From Antarcticimicrobium sp040365005 (lineage in GTDB: Bacteria > Pseudomonadota > Alphaproteobacteria > Rhodobacterales > Rhodobacteraceae): 64,000 nt of DNA. Made by a program: the position numbers and the translations under genes. This document shows, piece by piece, positions 41,535 through 49,844 of this stretch. The notes beneath the pieces were generated by a model. That model made no database searches. It saw nothing but the letters and a program-made list of their open reading frames with translations, and was not told the origin of the DNA. Each line of letters opens with the position of its first letter. Position 1 is the first letter of the stretch. The DNA is taken from positions 186,001-250,000 of the forward strand of contig NZ_BAABWV010000002.1 of assembly GCF_040365005.1 (NCBI RefSeq). The letters are read 5' to 3'.

Positions 41535-42335
41535 TCAGCCGCGTTTGCGCAGCCCGCCCACAAGGCTCGTCAGCACGAAGAGCACCGCCGCCGTGCACAC
41601 GATGCTGGGTCCGGTCGGCGTGTCGAACACGAAGGCGGCCCAAAGCCCCCCCAATGCCGAGGTCGCCCCCAACCCCGCCGCACCTGCCGCCATCCCCTCC
41701 GGCGTCGCCGCCAAGGGCCGCGCCGCCGCCGGCGGGATCACCAGCAGCGCCGCGATCAACAAAACCCCCACTACCTTGAGCGCGACCGCCACCACGACCG
41801 CCAGCGCGAGGGTCAGGACCAGCTCTTCGCGGCGCGGGTCGATGCCGCCGGCGCGGGCCAGGTCGGGGTTCAGCGTGGACAGCAGAAGCGCCGGCCAACG
41901 CCAGGCGGTCAGGGCCACGACCAATGCGGCGCCGCCCCAGATTGTGACGATATCCCAGCGGGTTACGGCAAGGATGTCACCAAAGAGAAAGGCCATCAGG
42001 TCCAGCCTTACATCGGCCAGAAGCGTCACCGCCACCAGCCCGGCGGCCAGCGCGGTATGCGACATCACCCCGAGCGCGGTGTCCATGGCGAAGCCCCGCC
42101 CGGTCATCGCCGAGACCGCCAGCGCCATCAACAGCGCGGCGCCCAGGACCGCCGGCATCACCGCCAGCCCCAACCCCAGCGCAAGCGCCACGCCAAGCAC
42201 GGCGGCATGCGCCGTCGCCTCGCCGAAATAGGCCATACGCCGCCAGACCACGAAACAGCCCAGCGGCGCCGCGGCCAGCGCCACCCCCAGCCCGGCCAGC
42301 GCCGCGCGTACCAGGAAATCATCCAGCAAATTCAT
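41535..42335 (-). CDS. znuB: Zinc ABC transporter permease ZnuB
   Basis: The 266-residue integral membrane protein of the ABC-3 permease family has about eight helices, including LLDDFLVRAALAGLGVALAAAPLGCFVVWRRMAYFGEATAHAAVLG, a characteristic start. It forms the channel for zinc entering from ZnuA. Its ATG overlaps the znuC stop by 4 bp (ATGA). It is last in the zur-znuC-znuB operon. Confidence 0.93.
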   Translation of the reverse strand: MNLLDDFLVRAALAGLGVALAAAPLGCFVVWRRMAYFGEATAHAAVLGVALALGLGLAVMPAVLGAALLMALAVSAMTGRGFAMDTALGVMSHTALAAGLVAVTLLADVRLDLMAFLFGDILAVTRWDIVTIWGGAALVVALTAWRWPALLLSTLNPDLARAGGIDPRREELVLTLALAVVVAVALKVVGVLLIAALLVIPPAAARPLAATPEGMAAGAAGLGATSALGGLWAAFVFDTPTGPSIVCTAAVLFVLTSLVGGLRKRG

Positions 42336-43096
42336 GCCTGTACGTCCTCGTGGCTGTGGTCGTGTGCGTGGTCATGATCATGGTCGTGATCGTGGGTATG
42401 CCGGTGCCGGTAGAGCGCCAGCGCGCCCTTGGTGCCGGTGCCGAACAGCGCCCGGTATTCCGGCGCGTCGGCGACGATTTCGGGCGTGCCCTGGCAACAG
42501 ACATGACCGTTCAGGCAGATCACCCGGTCCGAGGCGGCCATCACCACGTGCAGGTCGTGGCTCACCATCACCACGGCGCAGCCAAGCTCTTGCCGCACCT
42601 CCTCGATGCGGCGGTAAAAGGCAGCGGCGCCGGGCTGGTCCAGCCCCTGCGTCGCCTCGTCGAGCAACAGGAGTTGCGGCCGCTCCAGAAGCGCGCGGGC
42701 CAGCAGAACCCGCTGGAACTGTCCACCGGACAGGTCGGTCATCTGGCGATCACCCAGCCCGGGAGCCCCGGCGCGTTCCAGCACCTGGTCGGCCTCGGCC
42801 CGCTTGATCCGACGCGGCAGGCCAAGGAACCGGCGCACGGACATCGGCATGGAGCGGTCGATGGCGAGCTTTTGCGGAACGTAGCCCACACGCAGCCCCG
42901 GCGCGCGCTCGATCTTGCCGGACGAGGGGCGCACGGCCCCGATCAGCGCCCGCAGAAAGGTGGATTTGCCCGAGCCGTTAGGTCCGACGATGGTGACGAT
43001 CTCGCCCGCAGTGATCTCGACGTTCACGTCGTCGAGGATCACCTTGCCACCCAGACGGAGGGTGAGGTCGCGCGCGGCGATCAGGGGCGCGCTCAT
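42332..43096 (-). CDS. znuC: Zinc ABC transporter ATP-binding protein ZnuC, His-rich tail
   Basis: The 254-residue ATPase has Walker A GPNGSGKST, signature LSGGQ and Walker B LLLLDEATQGLD. The C-terminal 25 residues are a run of alternating His with Asp/Ala (HTHDHDHDHDHAHDHSH), a probable cytoplasmic zinc-binding tail. I chose the ATG at 43096 (MSAPLIAARDL), which overlaps the zur stop (ATGA). Coupled translation with zur and znuB follows from overlaps at both ends. Confidence 0.93.
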   Translation of the reverse strand: MSAPLIAARDLTLRLGGKVILDDVNVEITAGEIVTIVGPNGSGKSTFLRALIGAVRPSSGKIERAPGLRVGYVPQKLAIDRSMPMSVRRFLGLPRRIKRAEADQVLERAGAPGLGDRQMTDLSGGQFQRVLLARALLERPQLLLLDEATQGLDQPGAAAFYRRIEEVRQELGCAVVMVSHDLHVVMAASDRVICLNGHVCCQGTPEIVADAPEYRALFGTGTKGALALYRHRHTHDHDHDHDHAHDHSHEDVQA

Positions 43097-43593
43097 GCCG
43101 CCGCCTCCGCGCACCCGGGGCAGAGCCCCTCAGCCTCGACCACCACCTTTTCGATGGTGAACCCGGTGTTTCGCGCCGCGTCGCCCAGCCGGCCGCTGTC
43201 GAGCCCGGTCTCGACCTCGGCCACGGCCTTGCAAAGGCGGCAGATCAGGAAGGCGGGGACATGGCTTGCCCCCGGGTGGGTGCAGGCGGCATAGGCGTTC
43301 ATCCGCTCGATCCGGTGCGCCAGCCCGTGACCGGTGAGGAAATCCAGCGCCCGGTAGACCACCGGCGGCTGCGATCCCATCCCCTCGGCGGCGAGGATGT
43401 CGAGGATCTCATAGGCTCCCATGGCGCGATGCCGTTCCAGCAGGATCTCCAGCACCCGCCGGCGGGCCGGGGTGAACTGCAGCTTCTGCGCGCGGCATAT
43501 GTCCTCGGCGGTCTGCAGGGCGTCGGCGATGCAATGGCTGTGGTCATGCGGGTCGAACCCGACGGAGGTGGTCTGTGATTTCGTCTGTGTCAT
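43093..43593 (-). CDS. zur: Zinc uptake regulator Zur (Fur family)
   Basis: The 166-residue Fur-family repressor has a winged helix (QLQFTPARRRVLEILLERHRAMGAYEILDIL...) and a dimerisation domain with structural-zinc cysteines (CRLC and a C-terminal CPGC). Regulatory ligands are H and C residues in the HSHC-like region (DHSHCIAD) and CTHPGASH. It heads the zur-znuC-znuB operon and faces znuA. Two Zur-box-like sites lie in the 97-bp gap, so it likely represses itself and both uptake units when zinc is sufficient. Confidence 0.92.
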   Translation of the reverse strand: MTQTKSQTTSVGFDPHDHSHCIADALQTAEDICRAQKLQFTPARRRVLEILLERHRAMGAYEILDILAAEGMGSQPPVVYRALDFLTGHGLAHRIERMNAYAACTHPGASHVPAFLICRLCKAVAEVETGLDSGRLGDAARNTGFTIEKVVVEAEGLCPGCAEAAA

Positions 43594-43617
43594 GGGGGCG
43601 CTTTCCTGTCGGCCAGG

Positions 43618-43639
43618 GGTTGATATAGTATAACATTCC
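43618..43639. promoter_or_regulatory. Zur box 1
   Basis: On the minus strand the site reads GGAATGTTATAC then TATATCAACC, matching the Zur consensus (GAAATGTTATA-N-TATAACATTTC) in most positions of the left half and several of the right. It lies 25 bp upstream of zur. Confidence 0.7.
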
Positions 43640-43655
43640 CTCTATCAACAGGCCT

Positions 43656-43675
43656 TCTCTGTTATAACATAACGC
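43656..43675. promoter_or_regulatory. Zur box 2
   Basis: CTGTTATAACATAACG has the TGTTATAACA palindrome core (43660-43669) and matches the ATGTTATAA half of the Zur consensus. It lies 15 bp upstream of znuA, over the expected promoter or leader. Confidence 0.65.
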
Positions 43676-43690
43676 AAAACTGAGGGTATC

Positions 43691-44812
43691 ATGTCGAAAC
43701 TCCCCCTTCTCGCAACCTGCGCCACGCTGGCGGCCGGCCCGCTCTGGGCCGAAGCGCCGCAGGTGGTCACCGATATCGCGCCGGTCCACGCGCTGACCTC
43801 CACGGTGATGGACGGGGTCGGAACGCCGGTGCTGCTGGTCAAGCCCGGGCTGTCGCCGCACAGTTACGCGCTGCGCCCGTCGCAGGCGCGGGCGTTGCAG
43901 GATGCCGATCTGGTGGTCTGGGTCGGCGAGGGGCTGGCCCCCTGGCTGGAAAAACCGCTGGAGTCGCTGGCCGGGCGGGGCGAGATGCTTGAGCTGATCG
44001 AGGCCGAGGGCACGATCAAGCTGCCTTATCGGGGCGCCGATGACGTGCTGGCGGCGGCAGAGGCCGAGCACGCCGATCATGACCACGCGGTCGATGATCA
44101 TGACGATCACGACCATGAAGAGGGCCACGATGACCACGACCACGATGCCCATGAAGAAGGCCACGATGATCACGACGATCACGACCACGACGCCCATGAA
44201 GAAGGTCACGATGACCACGACGGTCACGGTCATGACGCCCACGAGGAAGAGCATGACGAGGGGCATGACGAGGCGGGGCATCACCACCACCACGGCTCCT
44301 ATGACCCGCACGCCTGGCTCGACCCACAGAACGGTGCTGTCTGGCTGGAGGTGATCGCCGAGAAGCTGGCGGCGCTCGATCCCGAACACGCCGATCTGTA
44401 CCGCGCCAATGCCGCCAAGGGGCAGGCCGAGATCGCCGCCGCCGTGGACGAGGTGACCGAGGCCCTGCGCCCGATGCAGGGGGTGGCCTTTGTCTCCTAC
44501 CACGATGCGTTCCAGTACTTTGAAAAGCGGTTCGGCCTGACGTTGGTGGGCACCGTGACCCCCGGCGACGCCACCGACCCGAGCCCGGCACAACTGGCGC
44601 AGCTGCGCGACCGGTTGGTCGATCTCGGGGTGCGTTGCGCCTTTGCCGAGCCGCAGTTCGACACCGGGTTGCTCGAGGCCGCCGTCGCCGGGCGCGATAT
44701 CCCGATCCTCGAGCTTGATCCGCTGGGCCGTCGTCACGAGCTGGGCAAGGGGCTGTATCCGGCGCTGATCCGCGACCTCGGGGCGGGCTTCGCCGCCTGC
44801 GCCGCGCACTGA
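43691..44812 (+). CDS. znuA: Periplasmic zinc-binding protein ZnuA
   Basis: The 373-residue cluster A-I binding protein has a signal peptide (MSKLPLLATCATLAAGPLWA). Metal-site histidines are in LSPHSYALRPSQ, HAWLDPQ and FVSYHDAF, with the Asp/Glu ligand near the C-terminus (LELDPLG). An unusually long His/Asp/Glu-rich loop covers residues 127-201 (44069-44293) and contains a 15-residue tandem repeat. Such loops act as zinc sensors or buffers in ZnuA proteins. It is divergent from zur, with Zur boxes between. Confidence 0.95.
   Translation: MSKLPLLATCATLAAGPLWAEAPQVVTDIAPVHALTSTVMDGVGTPVLLVKPGLSPHSYALRPSQARALQDADLVVWVGEGLAPWLEKPLESLAGRGEMLELIEAEGTIKLPYRGADDVLAAAEAEHADHDHAVDDHDDHDHEEGHDDHDHDAHEEGHDDHDDHDHDAHEEGHDDHDGHGHDAHEEEHDEGHDEAGHHHHHGSYDPHAWLDPQNGAVWLEVIAEKLAALDPEHADLYRANAAKGQAEIAAAVDEVTEALRPMQGVAFVSYHDAFQYFEKRFGLTLVGTVTPGDATDPSPAQLAQLRDRLVDLGVRCAFAEPQFDTGLLEAAVAGRDIPILELDPLGRRHELGKGLYPALIRDLGAGFAACAAH
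44141..44278 (+). repeat. 45-bp tandem repeat in znuA (His-rich loop)
   Basis: About three copies of a 45-bp unit encode HDAHEEGHDDHDxHx. The first two copies are nearly identical at the DNA level; the third drifts (HDAHEEEHDEGHDEAG). The array probably expanded by slippage and may vary between strains. Confidence 0.75.
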
Positions 44813-44817
44813 CCGAT

Positions 44818-44849
44818 TTGCCGGTCCGGCATGCACGTCGGACCGGCAA
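44818..44849. terminator. Stem-loop between convergent znuA and soxT
   Basis: TTGCCGGTCCG (44818-44828) pairs perfectly with CGGACCGGCAA (44839-44849). It lies between two convergent genes and may end transcription in both directions, but neither side has a strong T run. Confidence 0.55.
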
Positions 44850-44887
44850 AACCCCGGGCGGTTTGAACGCCTGTTTTGCCGTCTACT

Positions 44888-45946
44888 CTACTCGGCGGGT
44901 TTGAACCCCTCGATCAGCTGGCGCAGCCCAAGGGCGGCGCCGGCAAAGATCGACAGGAAGGTCACCGGGGCGCTGATCGCCAGCAGCGAAAAGGCCGACA
45001 TGCCCTGGCCCACGGTGCAGCCCATGGCCAGCACCGCGCCCGCACCCATCACTGCGGCGCCGATGATCTGGCGGCGCAGCTCGCGCGGATCCTCGCAGGC
45101 CTCCCAGCGGAAATGCCCCTTGATCAGGGAACCGACGAAGGCGCCCAGCCAGATCCCCCCGACCGAGCCGACCGCGAAGGACACCGGGCGCAGGCTGCCG
45201 CTCATGGCCCAGAGGATGGTTTCCCCCACCGGGGCCGAGAAACTGTGCGAGACCACCGGCAGCGCCTCGAACCCGTTGGTGGCCACGTATTGCGTGCCGC
45301 CCCAGCCCGAGACGATGGCCACCCCCACCACGACCGACCAGAACAGTGCCTTGGGGTCGCGGCGCAGCGCCGGTGCCCAGAGCGCGGCGATGGTGATCGC
45401 AAGCCCCACGGCAATGCCGATCACATGCAGCGGCAGCCCGGTCAGCGCGGCGGCGTGATGGGCCAGCCCGGGGGGCATGTCGGTGGTGACGTCCACCTGT
45501 TCGAAGAAGAAGTTGCGCAGCGGTGCGAGCGGCCCGGCCAGCACCACATAGGTGGAGACCCCCATCACCAGCACGATCACGAAGGAGCGCAGGTCGCCGC
45601 CCCCCAACCGGGCGATGGCACCATAGCCGCAGTTGCCCGCCAGTGCCATGCCATAGCCGAACATCAGCCCGCCGAGGATCGAGGCCATCGGCATCCAGCG
45701 GATCGAGAGATAGAAGCTTTCCGTTTCGTCCAGCAGCCCGGCGCCGATCAGGGCAAAGCTGCCGGTGACGGCGACGCCCACCGCCAGCGCCCACATCCGC
45801 AGCCGGGTGTCGCTGCCGCCGTAGAGCAGATCCTCGATCGCGCCCAACGTGCAGAACCGGCCGAGGCGGGCGGCCAGACCCAGCAGGAGCCCTCCGAACA
45901 TCCCGACAAGCGCCACGGCCTGGCTTTCGCTCAGCCATTCCGGCAT
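44888..45946 (-). CDS. soxT: YeeE/YedE-family sulfur transporter SoxT
   Basis: The 352-residue membrane protein has about ten helices and the conserved cysteine motifs of YeeE-type thiosulfate transporters: GRFCTLGA, GNCGYGA and GCTVGQG. The ATG at 45946 follows a good GGGAGGAAAC ribosome-binding site. It is next to soxR on the same strand, as in other Rhodobacterales sox clusters, and probably imports thiosulfate or sulfane sulfur, possibly for signalling to SoxR. The transported species is inferred. Confidence 0.82.
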   Translation of the reverse strand: MPEWLSESQAVALVGMFGGLLLGLAARLGRFCTLGAIEDLLYGGSDTRLRMWALAVGVAVTGSFALIGAGLLDETESFYLSIRWMPMASILGGLMFGYGMALAGNCGYGAIARLGGGDLRSFVIVLVMGVSTYVVLAGPLAPLRNFFFEQVDVTTDMPPGLAHHAAALTGLPLHVIGIAVGLAITIAALWAPALRRDPKALFWSVVVGVAIVSGWGGTQYVATNGFEALPVVSHSFSAPVGETILWAMSGSLRPVSFAVGSVGGIWLGAFVGSLIKGHFRWEACEDPRELRRQIIGAAVMGAGAVLAMGCTVGQGMSAFSLLAISAPVTFLSIFAGAALGLRQLIEGFKPAE

Positions 45947-46021
45947 CAGTTTCCTCCCCATGGCGCGGTCAGCGCCGGGTTCAGCTTGTTGGAAAACCGA
46001 AGCCCCTGCAAGGGGCAGGGA

Positions 46022-46357
46022 TCAATCGGCGTCGCAGAACAGGTCGTAGACCACCTCGAGAAGGCGACGCGGCTTTTCGTCGGCAAGGCGGTAATAGATC
46101 GCCTTGCCCTCGCGGCGAGGCACCACCAGCCCTTCGAGGCGCAGCCGCGACAACTGTTGCGAGACCGCCGCCTGGCGCGCTGAAAGAAGCTCTTCCAGCT
46201 CGGTCACCGATTTCTCGCCGGTGACCAGGTGGCACAGGATCATCATCCGCCCCTCGTGGCTGATCGCCTTGAGGAAATTCGACGCGTCGGTCGCGTTCGC
46301 GGCGATCTTGTCCAGCTCTTCTTCCGACATGTCGGTAGAGAATTGCGGAAGCGTCAT
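46022..46357 (-). CDS. soxR: SoxR, ArsR-family repressor of the sox genes
   Basis: The 111-residue winged-helix repressor has the recognition region ELLSARQAAVSQQLSRLRLEGLV. Two cysteines, in MMILCHLV and DLFCDAD, correspond to the thiol switch of the BigR/SqrR/YgaV group. SoxR proteins in Paracoccus and Pseudaminobacter repress sox genes and bind the soxS-soxV and soxW-soxX intergenic regions. Matching ATTC-N8-GAAT type sites are present in both of those regions here. It is transcribed with soxS, away from soxV. Confidence 0.9.
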   Translation of the reverse strand: MTLPQFSTDMSEEELDKIAANATDASNFLKAISHEGRMMILCHLVTGEKSVTELEELLSARQAAVSQQLSRLRLEGLVVPRREGKAIYYRLADEKPRRLLEVVYDLFCDAD

Positions 46358-46450
46358 GGGTCTGTGTCCTCGTGTTTGTCGCGGTTCACCGAGTATCAGC
46401 GTGATCCCGGTCGTGTCAGCCGTGTCGTTGGGGCACGGTTCATTTTTTCC

Positions 46451-46831
46451 TTACCCGTTGCCCGCCGTCTCCGACGGGGCATAGGCGGTGTGCTCCACCA
46501 GCATCTTCTCCAGCAGCGGCCAGAAGAAATCCTCGCCGGGGTATCCCTCCATCCGGGCGATTTCGCGGTCGTCCTCGACCAGCAGGAAGGTCGGGGTAAA
46601 GGTGACGCGGCGCGTGATCTCAAGGTCCTCGGGCATCCGGTGCAGGTCGACCCGGCGCAGCGGCGCGAAGCGGCCCTCGTCGGTCTTGGGATAGGCCGGG
46701 GCGATCTCGTCGTTCCAGCGGGCGCACCAGGCGCAGCCGACCTGTTCGACCATCACCAGTTCGGCCGCAAGGGCGGGGCCGGCCATCAACAGGGCCGCGA
46801 GAACTCCGCCAAAAACCTTCGCACGAAACAT
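46451..46831 (-). CDS. soxS: SoxS, periplasmic thioredoxin
   Basis: The 126-residue protein has a signal peptide (MFRAKVFGGVLAALLMAGPALA) and a thioredoxin-like domain with CAWC active site in EQVGCAWCARWN. It has the cis-proline region FTPTFLLVEDD. SoxS keeps the SoxY carrier cysteine reduced and active in Paracoccus. It is divergent from soxV, with an operator-like site in the gap. Confidence 0.88.
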   Translation of the reverse strand: MFRAKVFGGVLAALLMAGPALAAELVMVEQVGCAWCARWNDEIAPAYPKTDEGRFAPLRRVDLHRMPEDLEITRRVTFTPTFLLVEDDREIARMEGYPGEDFFWPLLEKMLVEHTAYAPSETAGNG

Positions 46832-46866
46832 GCTGCCCCCATTGACCCGGTATCGTCGAACAAGAT

Positions 46867-46884
46867 AATTTGAATATATGAATT
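46867..46884. promoter_or_regulatory. SoxR-type operator between soxS and soxV
   Basis: AATTTG-AATATA-TGAATT contains the core ATTT-N8-GAAT, one mismatch from the ATTC-N8-GAAT cores in the soxW-soxX and soxA-soxB gaps. It is placed between divergent soxS and soxV and could control both. Confidence 0.6.
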
Positions 46885-46936
46885 TTTCAAGCCGAAGCCC
46901 GAAGCGATCCGGGCGCGGTCCTGGGAGGGGAATCAA

Positions 46937-47674
46937 ATGCTGGAAATTTCGCTGTTCGGGGCACTTGCCGCCGGATTGTTGAGCTTTTTTACGCCCTGCA
47001 TCCTGCCGATGGTCCCGTTCTACCTGTCCTACATGGGCGGGCTGAGCATGGCCGAGTTGCGCGGTGACGGCCAGATCGCGCCGGGGGCGCAAAAGCGGTT
47101 GATCGTCTCGGCGTTGTTCTTTGCGCTCGGGGTGACCACGATCTTCATGCTGCTGGGTATGGGCGCCACCGCGCTGGGTTCCATGTTCGGGCAATACCTC
47201 GATACGCTGGCCTATGTCGCGGCGGCGATCCTGCTGGTGTTCGGGCTGCATTTCCTTGGCGTGATCCGGGTGCCGCTGTTGTATCGCGAGGCGCGGGTGG
47301 AAAGCAGCGCCGAGGCCAGCACGATCCTGGGCGCCTACCTGATGGGGCTGGCCTTCGGCTTTGGCTGGACCCCCTGCGTCGGTCCGGCACTAGCCTCGAT
47401 CCTGATGATCGCCAGCGGCATGGGCGACATCTGGCGCGGCGCGCTCCTGCTGTTCGTCTACGGCGCCGGGATGACCGCCCCCTTCATCGTGGCGGCCTTT
47501 TTCGCGCGGCCGTTCCTGGCCTGGGTTCAGCGCCATCGCGCCGCTTTCGGATGGGTCGAAAAAGGCATGGGGGCAATGCTGATCGTCTTTGCTATCCTGA
47601 TCGCGACGGGGGGCGTGAACCTGATCGCCGACGCCATGATCCGGTGGTTCCCGGGCTTTGCCAGCGTCGGCTGA
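46937..47674 (+). CDS. soxV: SoxV, CcdA-type thiol-disulfide transporter
   Basis: The 245-residue membrane protein has six helices and the two conserved redox cysteines in FFTPCILPMVPFY and GWTPCVGPAL. It passes reductant from cytoplasmic thioredoxin to periplasmic SoxW. The ATG at 46937 follows GGGAGGGG. It is the first gene of the plus-strand sox series, 25 bp before soxW. Confidence 0.93.
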   Translation: MLEISLFGALAAGLLSFFTPCILPMVPFYLSYMGGLSMAELRGDGQIAPGAQKRLIVSALFFALGVTTIFMLLGMGATALGSMFGQYLDTLAYVAAAILLVFGLHFLGVIRVPLLYREARVESSAEASTILGAYLMGLAFGFGWTPCVGPALASILMIASGMGDIWRGALLLFVYGAGMTAPFIVAAFFARPFLAWVQRHRAAFGWVEKGMGAMLIVFAILIATGGVNLIADAMIRWFPGFASVG

Positions 47675-47699
47675 TGTCAATGAGTGGAGGAGACTTGAG

Positions 47700-48278
47700 A
47701 TGAGACATATTCTTGCGGCGATGGCTGCGCTGCTGCTGGCGATCCCGGTCGCGGCGGCGGAACTGGGCGACGATGGCCTGCACAAGGCCGATTGGATGCG
47801 CGACACCTTCAAGGACCTGCGCGAGGATTTCGCCGAGGCCAAGGCCGAGGGCAAGCGCGTGGTGGTGATCGTGGAACAGCGCGGCTGCATCTATTGCCGC
47901 GACATGCACGAGAACACCTTTCCCGATCCGCGTATCCAGAAGCTGCTGCACGAGGCCTATTTCCCGATCCAGCTGAACCTGCATGGCGATACCGAGATCG
48001 TCGATACCGATGGCGAGGCGCTGTCGGAAAAGGCGGCGGCGCGGAAATGGAACGTACTGTTCACGCCGACGATGATCTTTTTCCCGCCCGAACTGGACGA
48101 GAGCAAGCCGGCGGCGGCACAGGCGGTGGCGATCATGCCGGGGGCTTTCGGTCCGGGGACGACCTTTGACATGCTGACCTGGGTCGCCGAAGAGCGCTAT
48201 CTCGACCAGTCCGAGGAGGATTTCCAACGCTACCACGCGCGCAGGATTCGAGAGCGCAACGACGGCAGCACGGAATGA
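47700..48278 (+). CDS. soxW: SoxW, periplasmic thioredoxin
   Basis: The 192-residue protein has a signal peptide (MRHILAAMAALLLAIPVAA) and a thioredoxin fold with CIYC active site (EQRGCIYCRDMHENTF) and LFTPTMIFF as the cis-proline loop. SoxW is reduced by SoxV and in turn reduces Sox proteins. I chose the ATG at 47700, preceded by GGAGGAGA, which gives a clean signal peptide. An operator-like site lies between it and soxX. Confidence 0.92.
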   Translation: MRHILAAMAALLLAIPVAAAELGDDGLHKADWMRDTFKDLREDFAEAKAEGKRVVVIVEQRGCIYCRDMHENTFPDPRIQKLLHEAYFPIQLNLHGDTEIVDTDGEALSEKAAARKWNVLFTPTMIFFPPELDESKPAAAQAVAIMPGAFGPGTTFDMLTWVAEERYLDQSEEDFQRYHARRIRERNDGSTE

Positions 48279-48348
48279 TTCGGCATGTCGGGGCGGCCTC
48301 GGTGAAATTTCCTGAGGTTTCGGGCGCGTGTAGCGGCATTTCCTGAAT

Positions 48349-48366
48349 AATTCACAATCATGAATT
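48349..48366. promoter_or_regulatory. SoxR-type operator upstream of soxX
   Basis: AATTCA-CAATCA-TGAATT is an 18-bp inverted repeat with perfect 6-bp arms and core ATTC-N8-GAAT. A possible promoter follows: TTGTTG (48366-48371), 18 bp, TAGCCT (48390-48395). Confidence 0.72.
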
Positions 48367-48460
48367 TGTTGTTGCGACACTGCGGCCGGTAGCCTACGGT
48401 ATGCAGACAGAAAAACGACAGAAGACCGCGCCTGTCTGCGCGGCAGCGACGGGAGGAACC

Positions 48461-48937
48461 ATGAAACTTACTTATCTGACAGTGGCCGCGACCTTGGTTG
48501 CCGGCTCGGCCTTCGCGGCCGAGGTCGGCCCCAAGGAGGTCAAGTTCAACGACGACATGGCCATCGAGATGTCCCTGACCGGGGTGGCGGGCGATCCGGC
48601 CAAGGGGGCCGTGATCATGGGCACCAAGTCGAAGGGCAACTGCGTCGCCTGTCACGAGATATCCGCGCTGAGCGATGTGCCCTTCCAGGGCAATGTCGGC
48701 CCGATCCTCGACGGGGCCGGGGATCGCTGGAGCACGGCGGAACTGCGCGGCCTGGTGGTCAACGCCAAGATGATGTTCGAGGGCTCGGTGATGCCGTCCT
48801 TCTACAAGGTCGACGGCTTCACCCGTCCGGGCAACGCCTATACCGGCAAGGCCGGGACCGAACCGTTGCCGCCACTGCTGTCGGCGCAGGAGATCGAGGA
48901 TGTCGTCGCCTTCCTGGCGACCATGAAAGAAGAATGA
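48461..48937 (+). CDS. soxX: SoxX, monoheme cytochrome c subunit of SoxAX
   Basis: The 158-residue periplasmic cytochrome has a signal peptide (MKLTYLTVAATLVAGSAFA) and one heme motif CVACH (61-65), with the distal methionine likely in GSVMPSFY. With SoxA it attaches thiosulfate to the SoxY cysteine. A GC-rich hairpin (GCCCGGG/CCCGGGC, 48944-48961) lies between soxX and soxY and may tune relative expression. It is first in the XYZA unit. Confidence 0.94.
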   Translation: MKLTYLTVAATLVAGSAFAAEVGPKEVKFNDDMAIEMSLTGVAGDPAKGAVIMGTKSKGNCVACHEISALSDVPFQGNVGPILDGAGDRWSTAELRGLVVNAKMMFEGSVMPSFYKVDGFTRPGNAYTGKAGTEPLPPLLSAQEIEDVVAFLATMKEE

Positions 48938-48987
48938 CAGCCCGCCCGGGCGATCCCGGGCGCTGCGAAACGTAAAGGAGAGAGCAA

Positions 48988-49404
48988 ATGGAGTTCACAC
49001 GTCGCGATACCCTGGCCATGGGCTTGGGCGCAGCGGTTCTCAGCATGGTTCCGTTCCGCGCATCGGCCTCGGCGGATGCCGCGATCGAAGCCTTCACCGG
49101 CGGGGCCGACATGGCCGACACCGGTATCGAGCTGACCGCGCCGGAGATCGCCGAGAACGGCAACACGGTGCCGATCGAGGTCAGCGCGCCGGGTGCAACC
49201 GCGATCATGGTGCTGGCCGCCGGCAACCCGACGCCGGGTGTCGCCACCTTCAAGTTCGGTCCGCTGGCCGGCAGCCAGAGCGCCTCGACCCGCATCCGCC
49301 TGGCCGGAACGCAGGATGTGGTCGCCATCGCCAAGATGGCCGATGGCAGCTTTGCCCGCGCCGCGTCGACCGTGAAAGTCACCATCGGGGGCTGTGGCGG
49401 CTGA
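48988..49404 (+). CDS. soxY: SoxY, covalent sulfur-carrier subunit
   Basis: The 138-residue protein has a twin-arginine-type leader (MEFTRRDTLAMGLGAAVL) and ends in the swinging-arm motif GGCGG, whose cysteine (C136) carries the sulfur intermediates. It has the SoxY Ig-like fold pattern (ELTAPEIAENGNTVPIEVSAPGA). It works with SoxZ, encoded 42 bp downstream, and both are exported together through the Tat leader of SoxY. Confidence 0.95.
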   Translation: MEFTRRDTLAMGLGAAVLSMVPFRASASADAAIEAFTGGADMADTGIELTAPEIAENGNTVPIEVSAPGATAIMVLAAGNPTPGVATFKFGPLAGSQSASTRIRLAGTQDVVAIAKMADGSFARAASTVKVTIGGCGG

Positions 49405-49446
49405 TCGCCGCGCAGTCATCCATCCCGAGACAAGGAGAACCTGAAC

Positions 49447-49776
49447 ATGGCATCTGGTGTTAAACCCCGCGTCAAAGTCCCGAAAAGCGCCGCAGCCGGC
49501 GATGTGGTGACGATCAAGACCCTGATCAGCCACAAGATGGAAAGCGGTCAGCGCAAGGACGGCGACGGCAACGTCATTCCGCGGTCGATCATCAACCGCT
49601 TCACCTGCGACTTCAACGGCCAGAACGTGATCGACGTGGAACTGTTCCCGGCGATCTCGACCAACCCGTACTTCGAATTCGAGGCCACGATTCCCGAGGC
49701 CGGTGACATGAAGTTCACCTGGTACGACGACGACGGGTCGGTCTACGAAACCAGCAAGTCGGTCGCGGTCGGCTAA
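49447..49776 (+). CDS. soxZ: SoxZ, sulfur-carrier partner subunit
   Basis: The 109-residue protein has no signal peptide, as expected because it hitchhikes with SoxY. It shows the SoxZ sequence pattern KPRVKVPKSAAAGDVVTIKTLISHKMESGQRKD and FEFEATIPEAGDMKFTWYDDDG. It forms the SoxYZ heterodimer that shuttles the bound sulfur among Sox enzymes. A GC-rich hairpin lies in the gap before soxA (about 49800-49823). Confidence 0.95.
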   Translation: MASGVKPRVKVPKSAAAGDVVTIKTLISHKMESGQRKDGDGNVIPRSIINRFTCDFNGQNVIDVELFPAISTNPYFEFEATIPEAGDMKFTWYDDDGSVYETSKSVAVG

Positions 49777-49844
49777 ATAAAACAAGAAACCGTCCCCTGT
49801 CCCCGCCGAGCCGGGGGCGGGGGGATCCATAGGGAGGATGTTTC

